Source of the DNA: Leucocoprinus leucothites
Taxonomy: Eukaryota; Basidiomycota; Agaricomycetes; Agaricales; Agaricaceae
NCBI GenBank assembly: GCA_013368445.1
Contig: JAACJO010000003.1
Location: 2,604,001-2,668,000 of the forward strand
Direction of reading: 5' to 3'
Length of the DNA: 64,000 bases
The position numbers and the translations under genes are program-made. Shown here piece by piece: positions 12,280 to 23,377 of the stretch (position 1 is the stretch's first letter; each line of letters begins with the position of its first letter). Under the pieces are notes generated by a model. That model was given only the letters and a program-made list of their open reading frames with translations, did not search any database and had not been told where the DNA came from.

Positions 12280-14820
12280 TCACAGCTTCACTCGACTGAT
12301 CACCATAGGCAACGAAGGACGAGTAACATCCTGTCCTTCGACAATCGGCGCAGCAATTCCAGACATCTTCCACAATATCTGCTTATCCGAGTGCTCGAAC
12401 TTGAACGAGGTTAGCAAAATCGACAAAACGACCTCTTTAAAACCGAATTTTCCCGTCATTCTTTCGAAGGGCAGGGATAGAAATAAACCACGCACTCATT
12501 TCAAGCTGAGAGAACTTGAATCCACTAGACAGAAATCAATGAAGGAATTCTCTGGTAACAACCAATGTGAACTCACATGCAAGCACGGCTTCCACCAAGG
12601 AACGTCATCCTATCAAGCTGTCTTAGGGCACAAGAAAGCATCAAACATCATCAGACGAACTCACAAATTCGAATAAATTCCAGGCATATGAGCTTCCCCG
12701 ACTTTCTCGGGCAATGGACTCAGCCATCTTTCAGGCTTCCACTCAAACGAGTCATCCCCCCACATCTCAGGATTTGTATTTGCTCCAAGGACTGAAAGGA
12801 GGATAGTTGTACCATTTGGGACAACCAAATCAGTGACTTCCGTGCCTGCCGTAGTTTTGAGAGGTTTCGAAAGGGGAAGAACCATGTCTTTGCGAGCACT
12901 AGAGGGACTCTTTTAGCACTTCATCGTAGATCGAGTGAGATAGAGCAACATACATTCGAATTGCAGTTGTCAATGGAGGGTATCTACACGACGGCCTCAG
13001 CTGGAAATCAACGAGCAGTAAAAGCAGGACTCACACACGGAGTGTCTCTCTGCAAACAGCGTCCAAGTAAGGCAAACTGACAAGGCGATCATAGTCCAAT
13101 TCCTCTCCTCCGTTCTCCCGTTTAGCCGTGATGAGTTCTTCACGCAATTTTTCTTGTACTTGAGGATGTTCCGCAAGAAGACACAGAATTCGCGAGAGGG
13201 CAGATGAGGTCGTATCCATTGCCGCAAAGGTTAGCGAACTGTTGAGTTATCAAACTTCAGATTCACATAGAATCAGCTCATGAACAAGAATGAAACGTAC
13301 GCGACCTGGCCAAACACCTCTTCATCGCTCAACCGATCCTCCTCTGCAGCACTTGCATTGGCCCTCACTAACACACAATCGACCAGTCAGCTTCACCAGA
13401 CAAAGAGGTAGGAATGTGCTCACTGAGAATACTGATAATGTCCTTCTTTCCATCATCACCGTTGCTATCCGCTATTGCCCTTTGCTTTGTCTTACAAATA
13501 TCAACAGCAGTCTCGTGCATCACGTCCACGATGTCCCTCAGTTCCCGAACAAAAGACGAAGGCAGTCGATCCACGATCCATCGCTTGAACTTGGGGAATT
13601 TAAATTCGTTGGTTATAGGAAATATGTAATTGGCCAGTATGAACGCTTTAGGTCCTGACAAAAGGCCACTGGGAGTGTATATGTCAGACAATCCGTAATT
13701 GGAATGAAATGGAAAGTCGGACCTAAAGCGTTTGACCGATCGACTGTACGAATGCGAATCCTCGCTGCCAGCTTCATTCTTCAAAGAGTCGAAGGAATAT
13801 CCCATCCCACTCTGACCTATCAACTCCAGCGCCGTACGGGTCATCCAGTGAAGTATATCGATTTCTTGCGGTGCGTTTTTGACTTGTTCGAGGATAGATT
13901 TTTGCAACTGTGTAGAAGTTAGTGATAGGTCATGGATTGATAGTTCAGGGTCATACTCGACTTGTTACTTCATAGAATATCGGAGCTGATGATGAACCAT
14001 GAGTGGAATGCAACGAAGAGTCGACGAGGGGAGGTGGCATACTCATTTCTCGCATGTGAGCAATAGAGAAAACGGGATTGAGCATTTTCCTCTGCTTCCT
14101 GTGTTGTTCGCCTGCAAAGCGTTTGAGTTATCCGCCACAGACATAAACCTGCAGCTTGTACACACCCAAAGTAGATAGTAGACCTTCACCGAATATCAGC
14201 TTGTTTGATCTGTACCACATGGAAATTAATCAGTTGCTCCTATCCCTCCAGTAAGAAGTGATACACACGCTATGAAAGCAGGTGCTTCCTCATAAATGTA
14301 TTGGTCCTGTCCGAAACACACAATCAGTCTCTGAATGCTCTGGCTACATTTCGAATGTTATTCGCACCTTGACCAAGATATGGTGCAATGCCTTTGGATC
14401 GAACAGGTACAAAAGCCGTTCCTAGACATCCAACGCTACTCAGCAGTATTCTCAAAACGAATCAGGAGAAACATACCCCAAGCAACCCCTTCACCTTCAT
14501 AACACTCCCATCTACACTTTGTATCAGCCCCCCCAACGCAATGCAACCAGTCGAAAGAAAACACGCACATTTTTCCATAATATTGTGGTGATACTTCCAC
14601 CCATACTCGTCAAACAGTTCCTTGATATTGCCTACCACAACAAACTCAGCTTCTTGAAAGCAGCCAACATATTACCAGAGTGCTCACCTGTGATGAACGA
14701 AGGAACTGGTGGCCCAGGTACACAATCCAAAGGCGACTTGATCACATACTCCCTCACGACCTTCCACAATAACACCGAGAAAGTATAAATGACGACTCCC
14801 TGCACAAGTAGCGAAGCCAT
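12280..14820 (-). CDS. Cytochrome P450 D, apparently complete
   Basis: P450 of the tandem duplication, left copy. ATG 14818-14820 starts MASLLVQGV, anchor, SPLDCVPGPP. Further exons show QKSILEQVKNAPQEIDILHW, FRSDFPF, the I-helix MDTTSSALSRIL (about 13219), RETLRV, MVLPLSKPLKTT, PEMWGDDSFEWKPERWL and the heme loop FLGGSRAC (about 12585). The C run 12756-12761 has six bases and keeps the PERW exon in frame; copy E differs here. Stop TGA-equivalent at 12280-12282 after VISRVKL. Compared with A-C the proximal region has different insertions and an SPLD rather than SPLE hinge, so D and E form their own sub-branch. Confidence 0.88.
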
Positions 14821-15430
14821 AGTTTCTGATTTACTCCTGAACTCGGTTAATTCACTCTCAACCAGCCAAGCTGCCAGAAGGATAAATCAAGCAGAATAGG
14901 TGTTGGAGATGAGAGAAAGAGAGAAGGGGTTTCGCTGACATCGAGCATGGGCATTGTTGGGTGACATGTAGCCAGCGAAGGTGGCTTCGCTCCTGAACAA
15001 TTCGCGCCGATGACAATTCATGCATACGTGATCTATATTCCCACAGCTGCTGAAATCAACAAGGAGATAAGATAATAGACGCCCATCATTTGTCGAGCGA
15101 GGCCGAGATCGAGGACAAGGGAGTAAATGCTCGCGGGGGCGACACAAGCCGATGATGCTCTGAATCATTTCTCATTGGTACGACGTGCTGTTCATGGAAG
15201 AAACAGAACCAACCCAGTTATCGCGGCCCCGCGGAACCATTTCGGGGGTAGGACTTTGATATAAATAAGGTTCTCGATCAATCAACAATTGGGGGGTGTG
15301 GGGTGGGGTAAAGAAACAAGGTTAGAAGTCAGCGAATCGGGTGGAAGAACAAGATCCAAGCCGTTGTCACAGGGGAGCCACAGGGCTGAGAAACTCCATC
15401 CCACTAAGGACAGGTCAACCAATCCCCGGG
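14821..15430. promoter_or_regulatory. P450 D upstream region, duplicated
   Basis: About 600 bp preceding P450-D that is repeated in front of P450-E at 20712-21250. It contains the shared blocks AAATCAAGCAGAATAGGTGTT, a GAGAGAAAGAGAGAAGGG purine tract and, on the plus strand, a TATAAATAAGG-like motif at about 15258. Promoter function is inferred from position only. The junction to the next duplication unit lies near 15430. Confidence 0.5.
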
Positions 15431-16185
15431 TTAGTCTCCTCCGCTTGTCCCCTCCACGTTTGTACTGTGTTGCAAGGATGAGTAAATCCATGCTGTTCTG
15501 CCAAATAGTGAATTTGGAGGTGAATTCAGCCGCGCTTGCAATCGAATGCTCTTCAAGGATATCAAGGGCCCAGTCTCGCAGGTCTACCAAGTCGTACTTC
15601 TGACTTAGACTGATAATCGAGATCATCTCTGTTAAATTCATCTTGTCCAAATCCTACTGATCCCGGAGTTCTTGAGGCCTGAGAATCGTTGAGAGAATGA
15701 GATCGGCAAGAGGAGAATGTATATACCGGGCATGTATCCCCCAGCAAGGGCCCGCAGAGAATCGGGTGTTCGTCTTGCCCTTCTTGTTCAATAGTCCCCC
15801 GGGGCAGCGAGAACAAGCTGTCGAAAAAGATTGATCTTCGTGCAAAGGGAAGTTTGTGTATCTGATTGAGACTCAATCTCTGGATACTTTCATAATCGGA
15901 ATGTCAACGTACCTTGAAAAGACGGTCCTCAACTAACAGTACAGCGCTTCCGTCCTCGAAATAAGAATTATCATCATTGACGCTATTAGTAGCAAGTTCG
16001 TTTACTGAGTTCTCGACGGCAGCATCCATTGCTTCTTTCGGCGAGTTTTCGACTGGTTTGAAGTCCATCCCTGCTACTCCATTCGTCGAGTTCTCAGCTA
16101 GAGTAACTATCGTTTGTGTTTCTTTGTGCATTGAATTTTCGATTGGAACAGTGTCCACTCTAGATATTTCTTCATTCAGCTCCAT
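15282..16185 (-). pseudogene. BTB/POZ-domain gene 3, truncated remnant
   Basis: Paralogue of BTB1. Exon 1 is intact (MELNEEISRVDTV at 16183-16185 or an earlier ATG, ending NSYFEDGSAVLLVEDRLFK). Exon 2 starts normally (HKLPFARRSIFFDSLFSLP) but lacks about 30 bases of the domain end and has an extra frame loss around 15735-15760, so ALCWGI is not read in frame. Exon 3 keeps KYDLVDLRDWALDILEEHS, then at about 15455 homology stops and the frame reads into duplicated P450-upstream DNA until a stop at 15282. The truncation point is the tandem-duplication junction. Not expected to give a working protein. Confidence 0.8.
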
Positions 16186-16625
16186 TCTTGCTTCCGAGAT
16201 GAGTGCGAGGGGGGTTGGCTGGGAGTATTTTTTTGAGGTAATATATTTGGTTCGCGACTTCCGGGAAATACTGGCAGCAATGATGATTTGAACAGAGTTC
16301 GATTTCAAAGGCGTACACGAGTTTTCCTATCGATCAACGACTCATGTTAACCATTAGTCCCACGCTGATCACCGCTCTGTGCACACTACAAAGGTACCAG
16401 TACAGAACAGATTTCATGGCAGTTCGACATTTGATATTGACTCTTCCGAAAGGCCTGTTTTATAGGCAGTCCTAGATATGGTGAGCCTACATCTCAGGCC
16501 TTTAGTATACCACGTCATATAACTCAGGCACTTAACTTGTGCATCTAGCGAGGCTAGTACAATGTCGGAAATCGTTGAATAGCTCAACATTGTAGGGATG
16601 ATGACTAGTCTAGAATCTACAAGTT
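16186..16625. other. Intergenic between BTB4 and BTB3
   Basis: Duplicate of the 10315-10773 interval. No gene seen. Confidence 0.5.
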
Positions 16626-17895
16626 TCATTGTGGTATCAAGAATCGATCGGCGAGGGTACTGAAAAATTTTACTGCCATTTTCCGAGCTTGAGCCCTAAT
16701 CAAAGCATCGCAAGGGCACTCGATAAGCTTGCCGATGTACGCGTGCATTGGCTCTGCTGCCCTTCTTTGCATCATTCGCATAATTTCTCCTGGACTGTTC
16801 ATTGGGTTCCCAGCTTGTTCTGCGTCATCAATGACCTTCCTCCACCATGCTTGCCAGATGGGTATACACATACGGACATGAGCCGAACATGAAGGGATAT
16901 CGGTCAATGTCGGTGCTTGTGCGAGACGCGATCTGAGCAACGACAATGACCAGAATCCACGATAGATACACAACTTTTGTTGCTCGCTCAACTGTGAAAC
17001 TGTTTCGTCTGTGTATGATCCTTCATCGATATCGTCTACGCATGGTCTTTCATCGTCAAGATCAATCGGATCTCGTTTTGCAGTCCTACTATCAAAAATG
17101 TCAATCACCAGGAGGTGTGTGTAGTAAGCTTTTCCATGGAAGATACGCAGTTCAGCACAGCGTTCTGCTGTGTCCAGGGCAGCCCTCAAGGCAGCCCCTT
17201 GCTTCTCTGAAATTCTTCCCAGCCAGTCAGCTTCCAGCCGCACCGCTAGCTTCTTGCGTTTGCATCGTTTTGCAAGAATAAGTAGCCTTCCAACCCTATC
17301 CCAATTGAAAATCTTGCTGATGCAACCAGTCGGATTAATAGCCGAGTGCCCCTCAAGGACATCGAGTGCCCAATCCTTGAGAAGGGTAAACTCATATTTG
17401 TGGCTTATTCCGACTACAGCAATCAGTTTTGCCGCATCCACTGTCTCCCAGTCTTCTTGTGCCAGAATTTCCTGCGGACTGAGGATTATTCAGCCAAGGA
17501 GTAACCAAAGAATAATCGGGCCATACCTCGCATATAAAGTCCAACACAGGGCTCGGAAGTCCTCAATTTCATCATAACAGACAATGGGGTCCTCATCTGA
17601 TTCTCCCTCAGGCTGTCTGTCTGTGCTTTGTGGCAGCGAAAAGAGTGTTTCAAAAAAGGTGGACCTGCGCGTGAAAAGTGCTTTGTGTATCTGGGTAAAA
17701 GTCACCTCTGAGGCCTCAAGACTCGCTAAAATCATGGGGAACTACCTTGAATAGTTGATCACCGAGTAAGAGCACGGCATTCCCATCTTCAAAGTAATAG
17801 TTTTCATCTTTGTAGTACCAAATAGGGGCCGATTTGAGAGACTGCTGAGGAGTGACTACGAGCGTCTCTGCCGATGTTTCCTGGTCCGATTCCAT
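16626..17895 (-). CDS. BTB/POZ-domain protein 4, intact
   Basis: Three exons whose phases agree: 17895-17746, 17690-17527 and 17478-16626, giving 388 residues. Exon 1 starts MESDQETSAETLV and ends NYYFEDGNAVLLLGDQLFK. Exon 2 is the BTB core (HKALFTRRSTFFETLFSLPQ, EGESDEDPIVCYD, ALCWTLYAR). Exon 3 is the family-specific C-terminal region: KYEFTLLKDWALDVLEGHS, NWDRVGRLLILAKRCKR, FHGKAYY, YRGFWSLSLL, WQAWWRKV, CPCDALIRAQARKM. BTB folds usually mediate dimerisation or binding to cullin 3 or transcription partners; which applies here is unknown. It is the only undamaged BTB gene of the left cluster. Stop TGA 16626-16628. Confidence 0.83.
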
Positions 17896-18163
17896 GGTGA
17901 GGCACTTTGGAGATCAGAGCGGGAAGACAAGGGATGCGATTATCATTACTGCTCTGATAATAGTCAACAATACGGGCCGGAATTAGACGCCATTGTCGTT
18001 CGGCCGGCATTCAGTACTCAGTATCCATAATCAATGGCCGGAGCAGGAGGATTATCTGTGATATCATATACAACATAAGGACTAGATTGCGTGCCATTCG
18101 AAGCTGAATCTCTCGGGTTTTTCAGTGAAGCTAAACATGACTCTCGGTCAAAGCAACTGTAAA

Positions 18164-20711
18164 TCACAGCTTCACTCGACTGATCACCATAGGCAACGAA
18201 GGACGAGTAGCATCTTGTCCTTCAACAATCGGCGCAGCAATTCCGGGCATCTTCCACAATATCTTCTTATCAGAATGCTCGAACTTGAACGAGGTTAGCA
18301 AAATCGACAAAACGACCTCTTTGAGATTGAGTTTCCCTGTCAGTCTTTCGAAGGGCAGAGATAGAACTAAACCACGCACTCATTTCAAGCTGAGAGAACT
18401 TGAATCCACTTGACAGAAGTAAATAAACGACGGAACCCCCTGTACACAACCAATGTGGACTTACATGCAAGCACGGTTTCCACCAAGGAACGTCATCCTG
18501 CCAAAGCCACTTTAGGGCACGAGAAAGCACCAAACATTAGACGAACTCACAAATTCGAATAGATACCAGGCATACGAGCTTCTCGGACTTTCTCAGGCAA
18601 TGGGCTCAGCCATCTTTCTGGCTTCCACTCAAACGAATCATCCCCCACATCTCAGGATTCGTATTTGCTCCAAGGACTGAAAGGAAGATTGTTGTGCCGT
18701 TTGGGACAACCAGGTCAGTGACTTCCGTGCCTGCCGTAGTTTTGAGAGGTTTCGAAAGAGGAAGGACCATGTCTTTGCGAGCACTAGAAGGACTCTTTTA
18801 ACACTTCGTAGCGAACCAAGTAAGGCAGAACAACATACATTCGAATTGCAGTTGTCAACGGAGGGTATCTACGCGACGACCCTCAGCGCTGAATATCGAC
18901 GAGTAGAAAAAGTAGGACTCACACACGGAGCGTCTCTCTGCATACAGCATCCAAGTAAGGCAAACTGACGAGATGATCATAGTCCAGTTCCTCTCCTCCG
19001 TTCTCCCGTTTTGCTGCGATCAGCTCTTCACGTAATTTTTCTTGTACATGAGGGTGTTCCGCAAGAAGACACAGAATTCGCGAGAGAGCAGACGAAGTCG
19101 TGTCCGTTGCCGCAGACGTTAGCGAGCTGTTGGGTTATCAGACTTCAGTTTCACAGACACTGGATCAGCTCATGAACGAGAGTAGAACGTACGCGACTTG
19201 GCCAACCACCTCTTCATCGCTCAACCGATCCTCCTCTGCAGCACTTGCATTGGCCCTCACTAACACACAATCGACCGGTCAGCTTCACCGAACAAAGAGG
19301 TAGGAATGTACTCACTTAGAATACTGATAATGTCCTTCTTTCCATCATCACCACCGTCATCCACCATTGCCCTTTGCTTAGCCTTACAAATATCAACAGC
19401 GATTTCGTGCATCACGTCCACGACGTCCCTCAGTTCCCGGACGAAAGATGAAGGCACCCGATCCACGATCCATCGCTTGAGCTTGGGGAATTTGAATTCG
19501 TTGGTTATTGGAAAGACGTAGTTAGCCAGTATGAACGCTTTGGGTCCTGTAAAAAGGCCACTGGAGGCATATATGTCAGATAGTTTATAGTTGAAATGAA
19601 ATGGAAAGATTAACGTAAAGCGTTTCAGCGATCGACTGTACGAATGCAAGTCCTCGCTGTCAGCTCCATTCTCCAACGAGTCGAAGGAATATCCCATCCC
19701 ACTCTGGCCTATCAGCTCCAGTGCCGTACGGGTCATCCAGTGAAGGATATCAATTTCTTGCGGTGCATTTTTAACTTGTTCGAGGATAGATTTTTGCAAC
19801 TGTGTAGCGATTAGTGATAGATCGTGAATTGGTGGCTCAAAGTCATACTCGACTCGTCACTTCGTAGAATATCGGCGCTGAGATCAACCTTGAGTATGCA
19901 ACGAGAACTCGAGGAGCAAAAATAGCGTACTCATTTCCCGCATATGAGCAATGGAGAAAACGGGATTGAGCATTTTCCTCTGCTTCCTGTGTTGTTCGCC
20001 TGCAAAGCACTGAGTTATCCACTACAGACAGGAACCCGTAGCTTGACGCACCCAAAGTAGCCAACAAACCATCGCCGAACATCAGCTTGTTTAATCTACA
20101 CCACATGGAAATTAATCAGTCGCTCCCTTTCTCAGACAAAAAGTAGTCTCAGGAGTGATACGCACGCTATGAAAGCAGGCGCCTCTTCATAAATGTATTG
20201 GTCCTGTTCCGAGACGCGTGGTTAACCTCTGGATGCTCTAGCTACATTTCGAATGGTATTCACACCTTGACCAATATATGGTGCAATGCCTTTGGATCAA
20301 ACAGGTATAAGAGCCGTTCCTGGATGCGCACTACTCAACACTAGTATTCTCAACACGAATCGAGAGAAACATACTCCAAGCAACCCCTTCACCTTCATAA
20401 CACTCCCATCTACACTTCTTATCAACTCTCCAGCGCAACACAGCCAGTCAAAAGAAAACACGCACATTTTTCCAAAATATCATAATGATACTTCCATCCA
20501 TACTCATCAAACACTTCTTTAATATTCCCTACCACAACAAACTCAGACTTTTTTAATCCACTGATAAAGACGGCTCACCTGCGATGAACGAAGAAGCTGG
20601 TGGCCCAGGTACACAATCCAAAGGCGACTTGGTCACATACTCCCTCACGAGCTTCCACAGTAGCACCGAAAGAGCATAGACGACGACTCCTTGCACGAGC
20701 AACGAAGCCAT
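18164..20711 (-). pseudogene. Cytochrome P450 E, frameshift in PERW exon
   Basis: Right copy of the duplication. ATG 20709-20711 and most exons match P450-D (QKSILEQVKNAPQEIDILHW, LFTGPKAFILANYVFP, RETLRV). Two differences matter. The C run at 18642-18646 has five bases where D has six; on the coding strand this shifts the frame right after EMWG and destroys the PERW segment. In the I-helix the D sequence FAAMDTT reads SAATDTT. The heme loop is FLGGNRAC and its intron donor is GTAAGT. Either an inactive copy or a homopolymer sequencing error; the I-helix changes favour relaxed selection. Stop at 18164-18166. Confidence 0.78.
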
Positions 20712-21838
20712 AGTTTCCGGTTTATTCCTGAGCTCGGTTAATTTACTCCCAACCAGCTAAATTGCGAGGATAAATCAAGCAGAATAGGTGTTGAAGATAA
20801 GAGAAAGAGAGAAGGGATTTCGCTTTGAACATCGAGCATGGACGTTGTCGAGTCACATGTAGCCAACGAGGCGGCTCCGCTGAGCGCTCCCGAACGTTTC
20901 GCACTAATGACAGTTCACGCATACGTGATCTATATTTCCACAGTTATTGAAATCAACAGGGAAAGATAAGATTCATAGACGCCCATTGTTCGTCGAGCGA
21001 GGTCGAGGTCGAAGGCAGGGGAGTTCTTCACGGAAGAAACAGAGCCACCCCAGTTATCGCGGCCCCGCGGAACCATTTCGGGGGCGCCAGGACTTTGACA
21101 TAAATAAGGTTCTTGATCAATCAATAATCGGGGGGTGTACAACAAGTTTAGAAGTCAGCGAATCGGGGTGGGTGGAAGAACAAAGAAGTCGTTGTCACAG
21201 GGGAGCCACAGGGCTGAGAAACCCCACCCCACTAAGGGCAAGTCAACCATCGCCACGACATCAAAATCCACCATCAACCATCAAAAAGAACATACGAAGC
21301 CGCAAAACATTGTATACTTATACATGGAAAACCAATCGGAATTCCAGAATGCCGTCTTGTCATAAGAACCTTGTATCAGTGACAACCCGATTTGTCTTCC
21401 TCAGCTTCTGTGTCATTCGGCATGTCAAGTATCAAAAAAGTAGTGACATCAGCGCTAGGCTAAGTACATCATAATAGAAGAAGAGTGGGATACATCAAAA
21501 GAGGATATATGATTTATGGTAGATGATATGTAAAAGGCATGAAACATACGACATGTGTCCTAGAGCATGTCCGGTATCTGCCTATGCAGTCATGTCATAA
21601 AAAAAGTGCGTCGAGAGTAAAGAAAAACGTATCGCCTATCGTCCAAGAAATGAATATGTGTGTCCTGTGAGAATATAGGTATGCGTGGGGTAGTTCAATG
21701 CGATGATAAATGATTGCCGCTGCGACAGAGTCCCAGTCCAAAAATTCAAGTCCATGCAAGAGATAAAAGGAGAAAAAACGATAACAGATTGTGTCGGGTC
21801 CGACTCAAGAAATATAATTACCTTCGCAATAGATAGAA
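20712..21838. other. P450 E upstream region and unique spacer
   Basis: 20712-21250 repeats the P450-D upstream sequence, including a CATAAATAAGG motif at about 21100. From 21251 to 21838 the sequence is unique and AT-rich, with no supportable gene. It is probably the 3' flank of the next minus-strand gene. Confidence 0.5.
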
Positions 21839-23377
21839 TCACCAGCCACCAGAGCTATTCTGCACCGCACAAATCCCCGAATTAGCCACAGAAAAAGATA
21901 ACGAAAGAGCCAGACTTACGGTTTTATCCTGCCTCTTCGTCTCCGAATAGATCAACACCAATAACAAAAACACCTCATCCTGTAACAGAGCCCTCGATTT
22001 CATCTTCAACACCGCCGGCTTAGTCTTGTGGAACAAGTGATTCCTATAAGGAATAAACAAGCTCGCAGAGGTCCGCCTCTCCTCCTTCGCTTTCTCCGGG
22101 TCAACATCCTCGGCAGAGGAATGAGATCGCTTCTCGTCCTCGTCTTTATCATCGCCATCAGCAGCAGCGATAGTAGCAACAGAGAAACGCGCGCTAGAGT
22201 GCCTCGAGTGCCTGGCCTGCGGGTGTTGCTGCTGCCTGTTGTTGATGGCGGTGGAAGCGGAGAAACCGGAACTACGGCCGGGGCTAATGGTCGTTGAATC
22301 CCGAGCGGCAAAACTAGCGCTAATACTTCTTGTCCGCATATGTGGCGGACGTGCAGGGACCGTGACAGTTCGAGATGACTTCTCGTCGTCATCATCAGCC
22401 AAATTAATCAGGGCCTAAAATATATGAGAAACGACAAATGCGGAAGTTGTGAGATGAGGCTGATAATGACCGTGAACAAAAACGAAGCATTTCATACCTT
22501 CCACTCTTCATGATGATAAACGAGCTCATACTCCGTCCTATCAGCCGACCAGCGCCAATACCGGGTATTGCAAGTAACAGAACGCCACCAGTCACCTAGG
22601 CCTATTTGGCTGAAGAGGACGAAGGAACGACGGGTAAATCCCAAGCAAGAGGTGCATCCTGGTGTTACCACGGCAGAGCTGTCCTTGACCTTGGGCGCAA
22701 GTTCGTTTTTCTTCTTTTGAGAGTTGGACCTCGACTTGTGTTTTCTGTCCTTTTCATTACCCGCACGTCCATGGACATCCCGCGAACGGTCCCTCTTCCT
22801 CCTCGACTCATCCCTAGTCTTCGACCTTGAACGGTTCCCCTTCGACTTTGCACCCGACTTTGACTTTGACTGCGGTTGACCTTTGGTGGCCACGAAGCCA
22901 GGTGGCTTGCGCTTGATATCAGATATTGACTTGCGATGACCGTTCACCTCGAATAATCTCTCCCGCCAATAAATGGCGCCAACAATAGGGGAGTTGGCCC
23001 CAAGTGCAGGGTTGGCGTCCTTGAGCAGGGTAACCGTACGACCCCACATATTATGAGTTGTTGAGATGTTATATAAGCACGGAACTGTCGACGTAGGAAC
23101 GAACATTTGCAGCGAGGAGGTTTGTTTTGTTGTCGAAAGTGGCCTCCATGGGTGGTGGTGGGGGGAGGAAGAGGGTGGGAGGAGCAAGGCAAGAGTTAAG
23201 GGTAAGAGGGGTAAAAGTATACGTTTGGTTTACTATTGGAGAAGCCTGGCCCAGCCTGTCACTAAAGTCAGCCGATGCGTTAGCCACACCTAACTTAGGG
23301 TTATCTGATCTATCCCCGTCTCCAGTTCTCACAACTATTGATCTTGTGGCTTCGTCGCTCACTTGTCGCACTTCCAT
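21839..23377 (-). CDS. Unrecognised basic, Ser-rich protein
   Basis: I do not recognise the family. From a possible ATG at 23375-23377 (MEVRQVSDEAT), with at least one uncertain intron near 23070-23190, the protein runs through NMWGRTVTLLKDANPALGAN and WRERLFEVNGHRKS into a highly basic K/R/S tract of about 70 residues. A Cys/Trp-rich stretch follows (GDWWRSVTCNTRYWRWSADR). A clear intron with GTATGA donor joins EEWK to ALINLADDDDEKSS. The next exon has Ser/His-rich low complexity, then a hydrophobic segment (LLQDEVFLLLVLIY) before a GTAAGT intron and a short last exon ending at TGA 21839-21841. The basic tract could be a nuclear or nucleic-acid-binding region. No function proposed. Confidence 0.5.

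Larger units (their letters stand above)
9575..15430. repeat. Tandem segmental duplication, left unit
   Basis: Spans the 5' two-thirds of BTB1, BTB2, P450-D and about 600 bp upstream of P450-D. The same order, strand and spacing recur in the unit that starts at about 15431. The two P450 starts are 5891 bp apart, and the aligned BTB1/BTB3 exons are about 5.87 kb apart. Ends are estimated by eye from where the paralogous sequences stop matching, to within a few tens of bases. Confidence 0.8.
15431..21250. repeat. Tandem segmental duplication, right unit
   Basis: Second copy of the BTB-BTB-P450 block. It starts inside BTB3 exon 3 and ends after a shared stretch (CAGGGCTGAGAAACCCC...AAGTCAACCA) at about 21250, beyond which the two copies differ. 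The direct orientation and the abrupt fusion of P450-upstream sequence to BTB exon 3 fit a simple tandem duplication by unequal exchange. Confidence 0.8.

Noticed and set aside
15250..15275. TATAAATAAGG motif on the plus strand as a promoter of a plus-strand gene
   Set aside because: No plus-strand gene follows in either copy of the duplication; its conservation is explained by the recent duplication.
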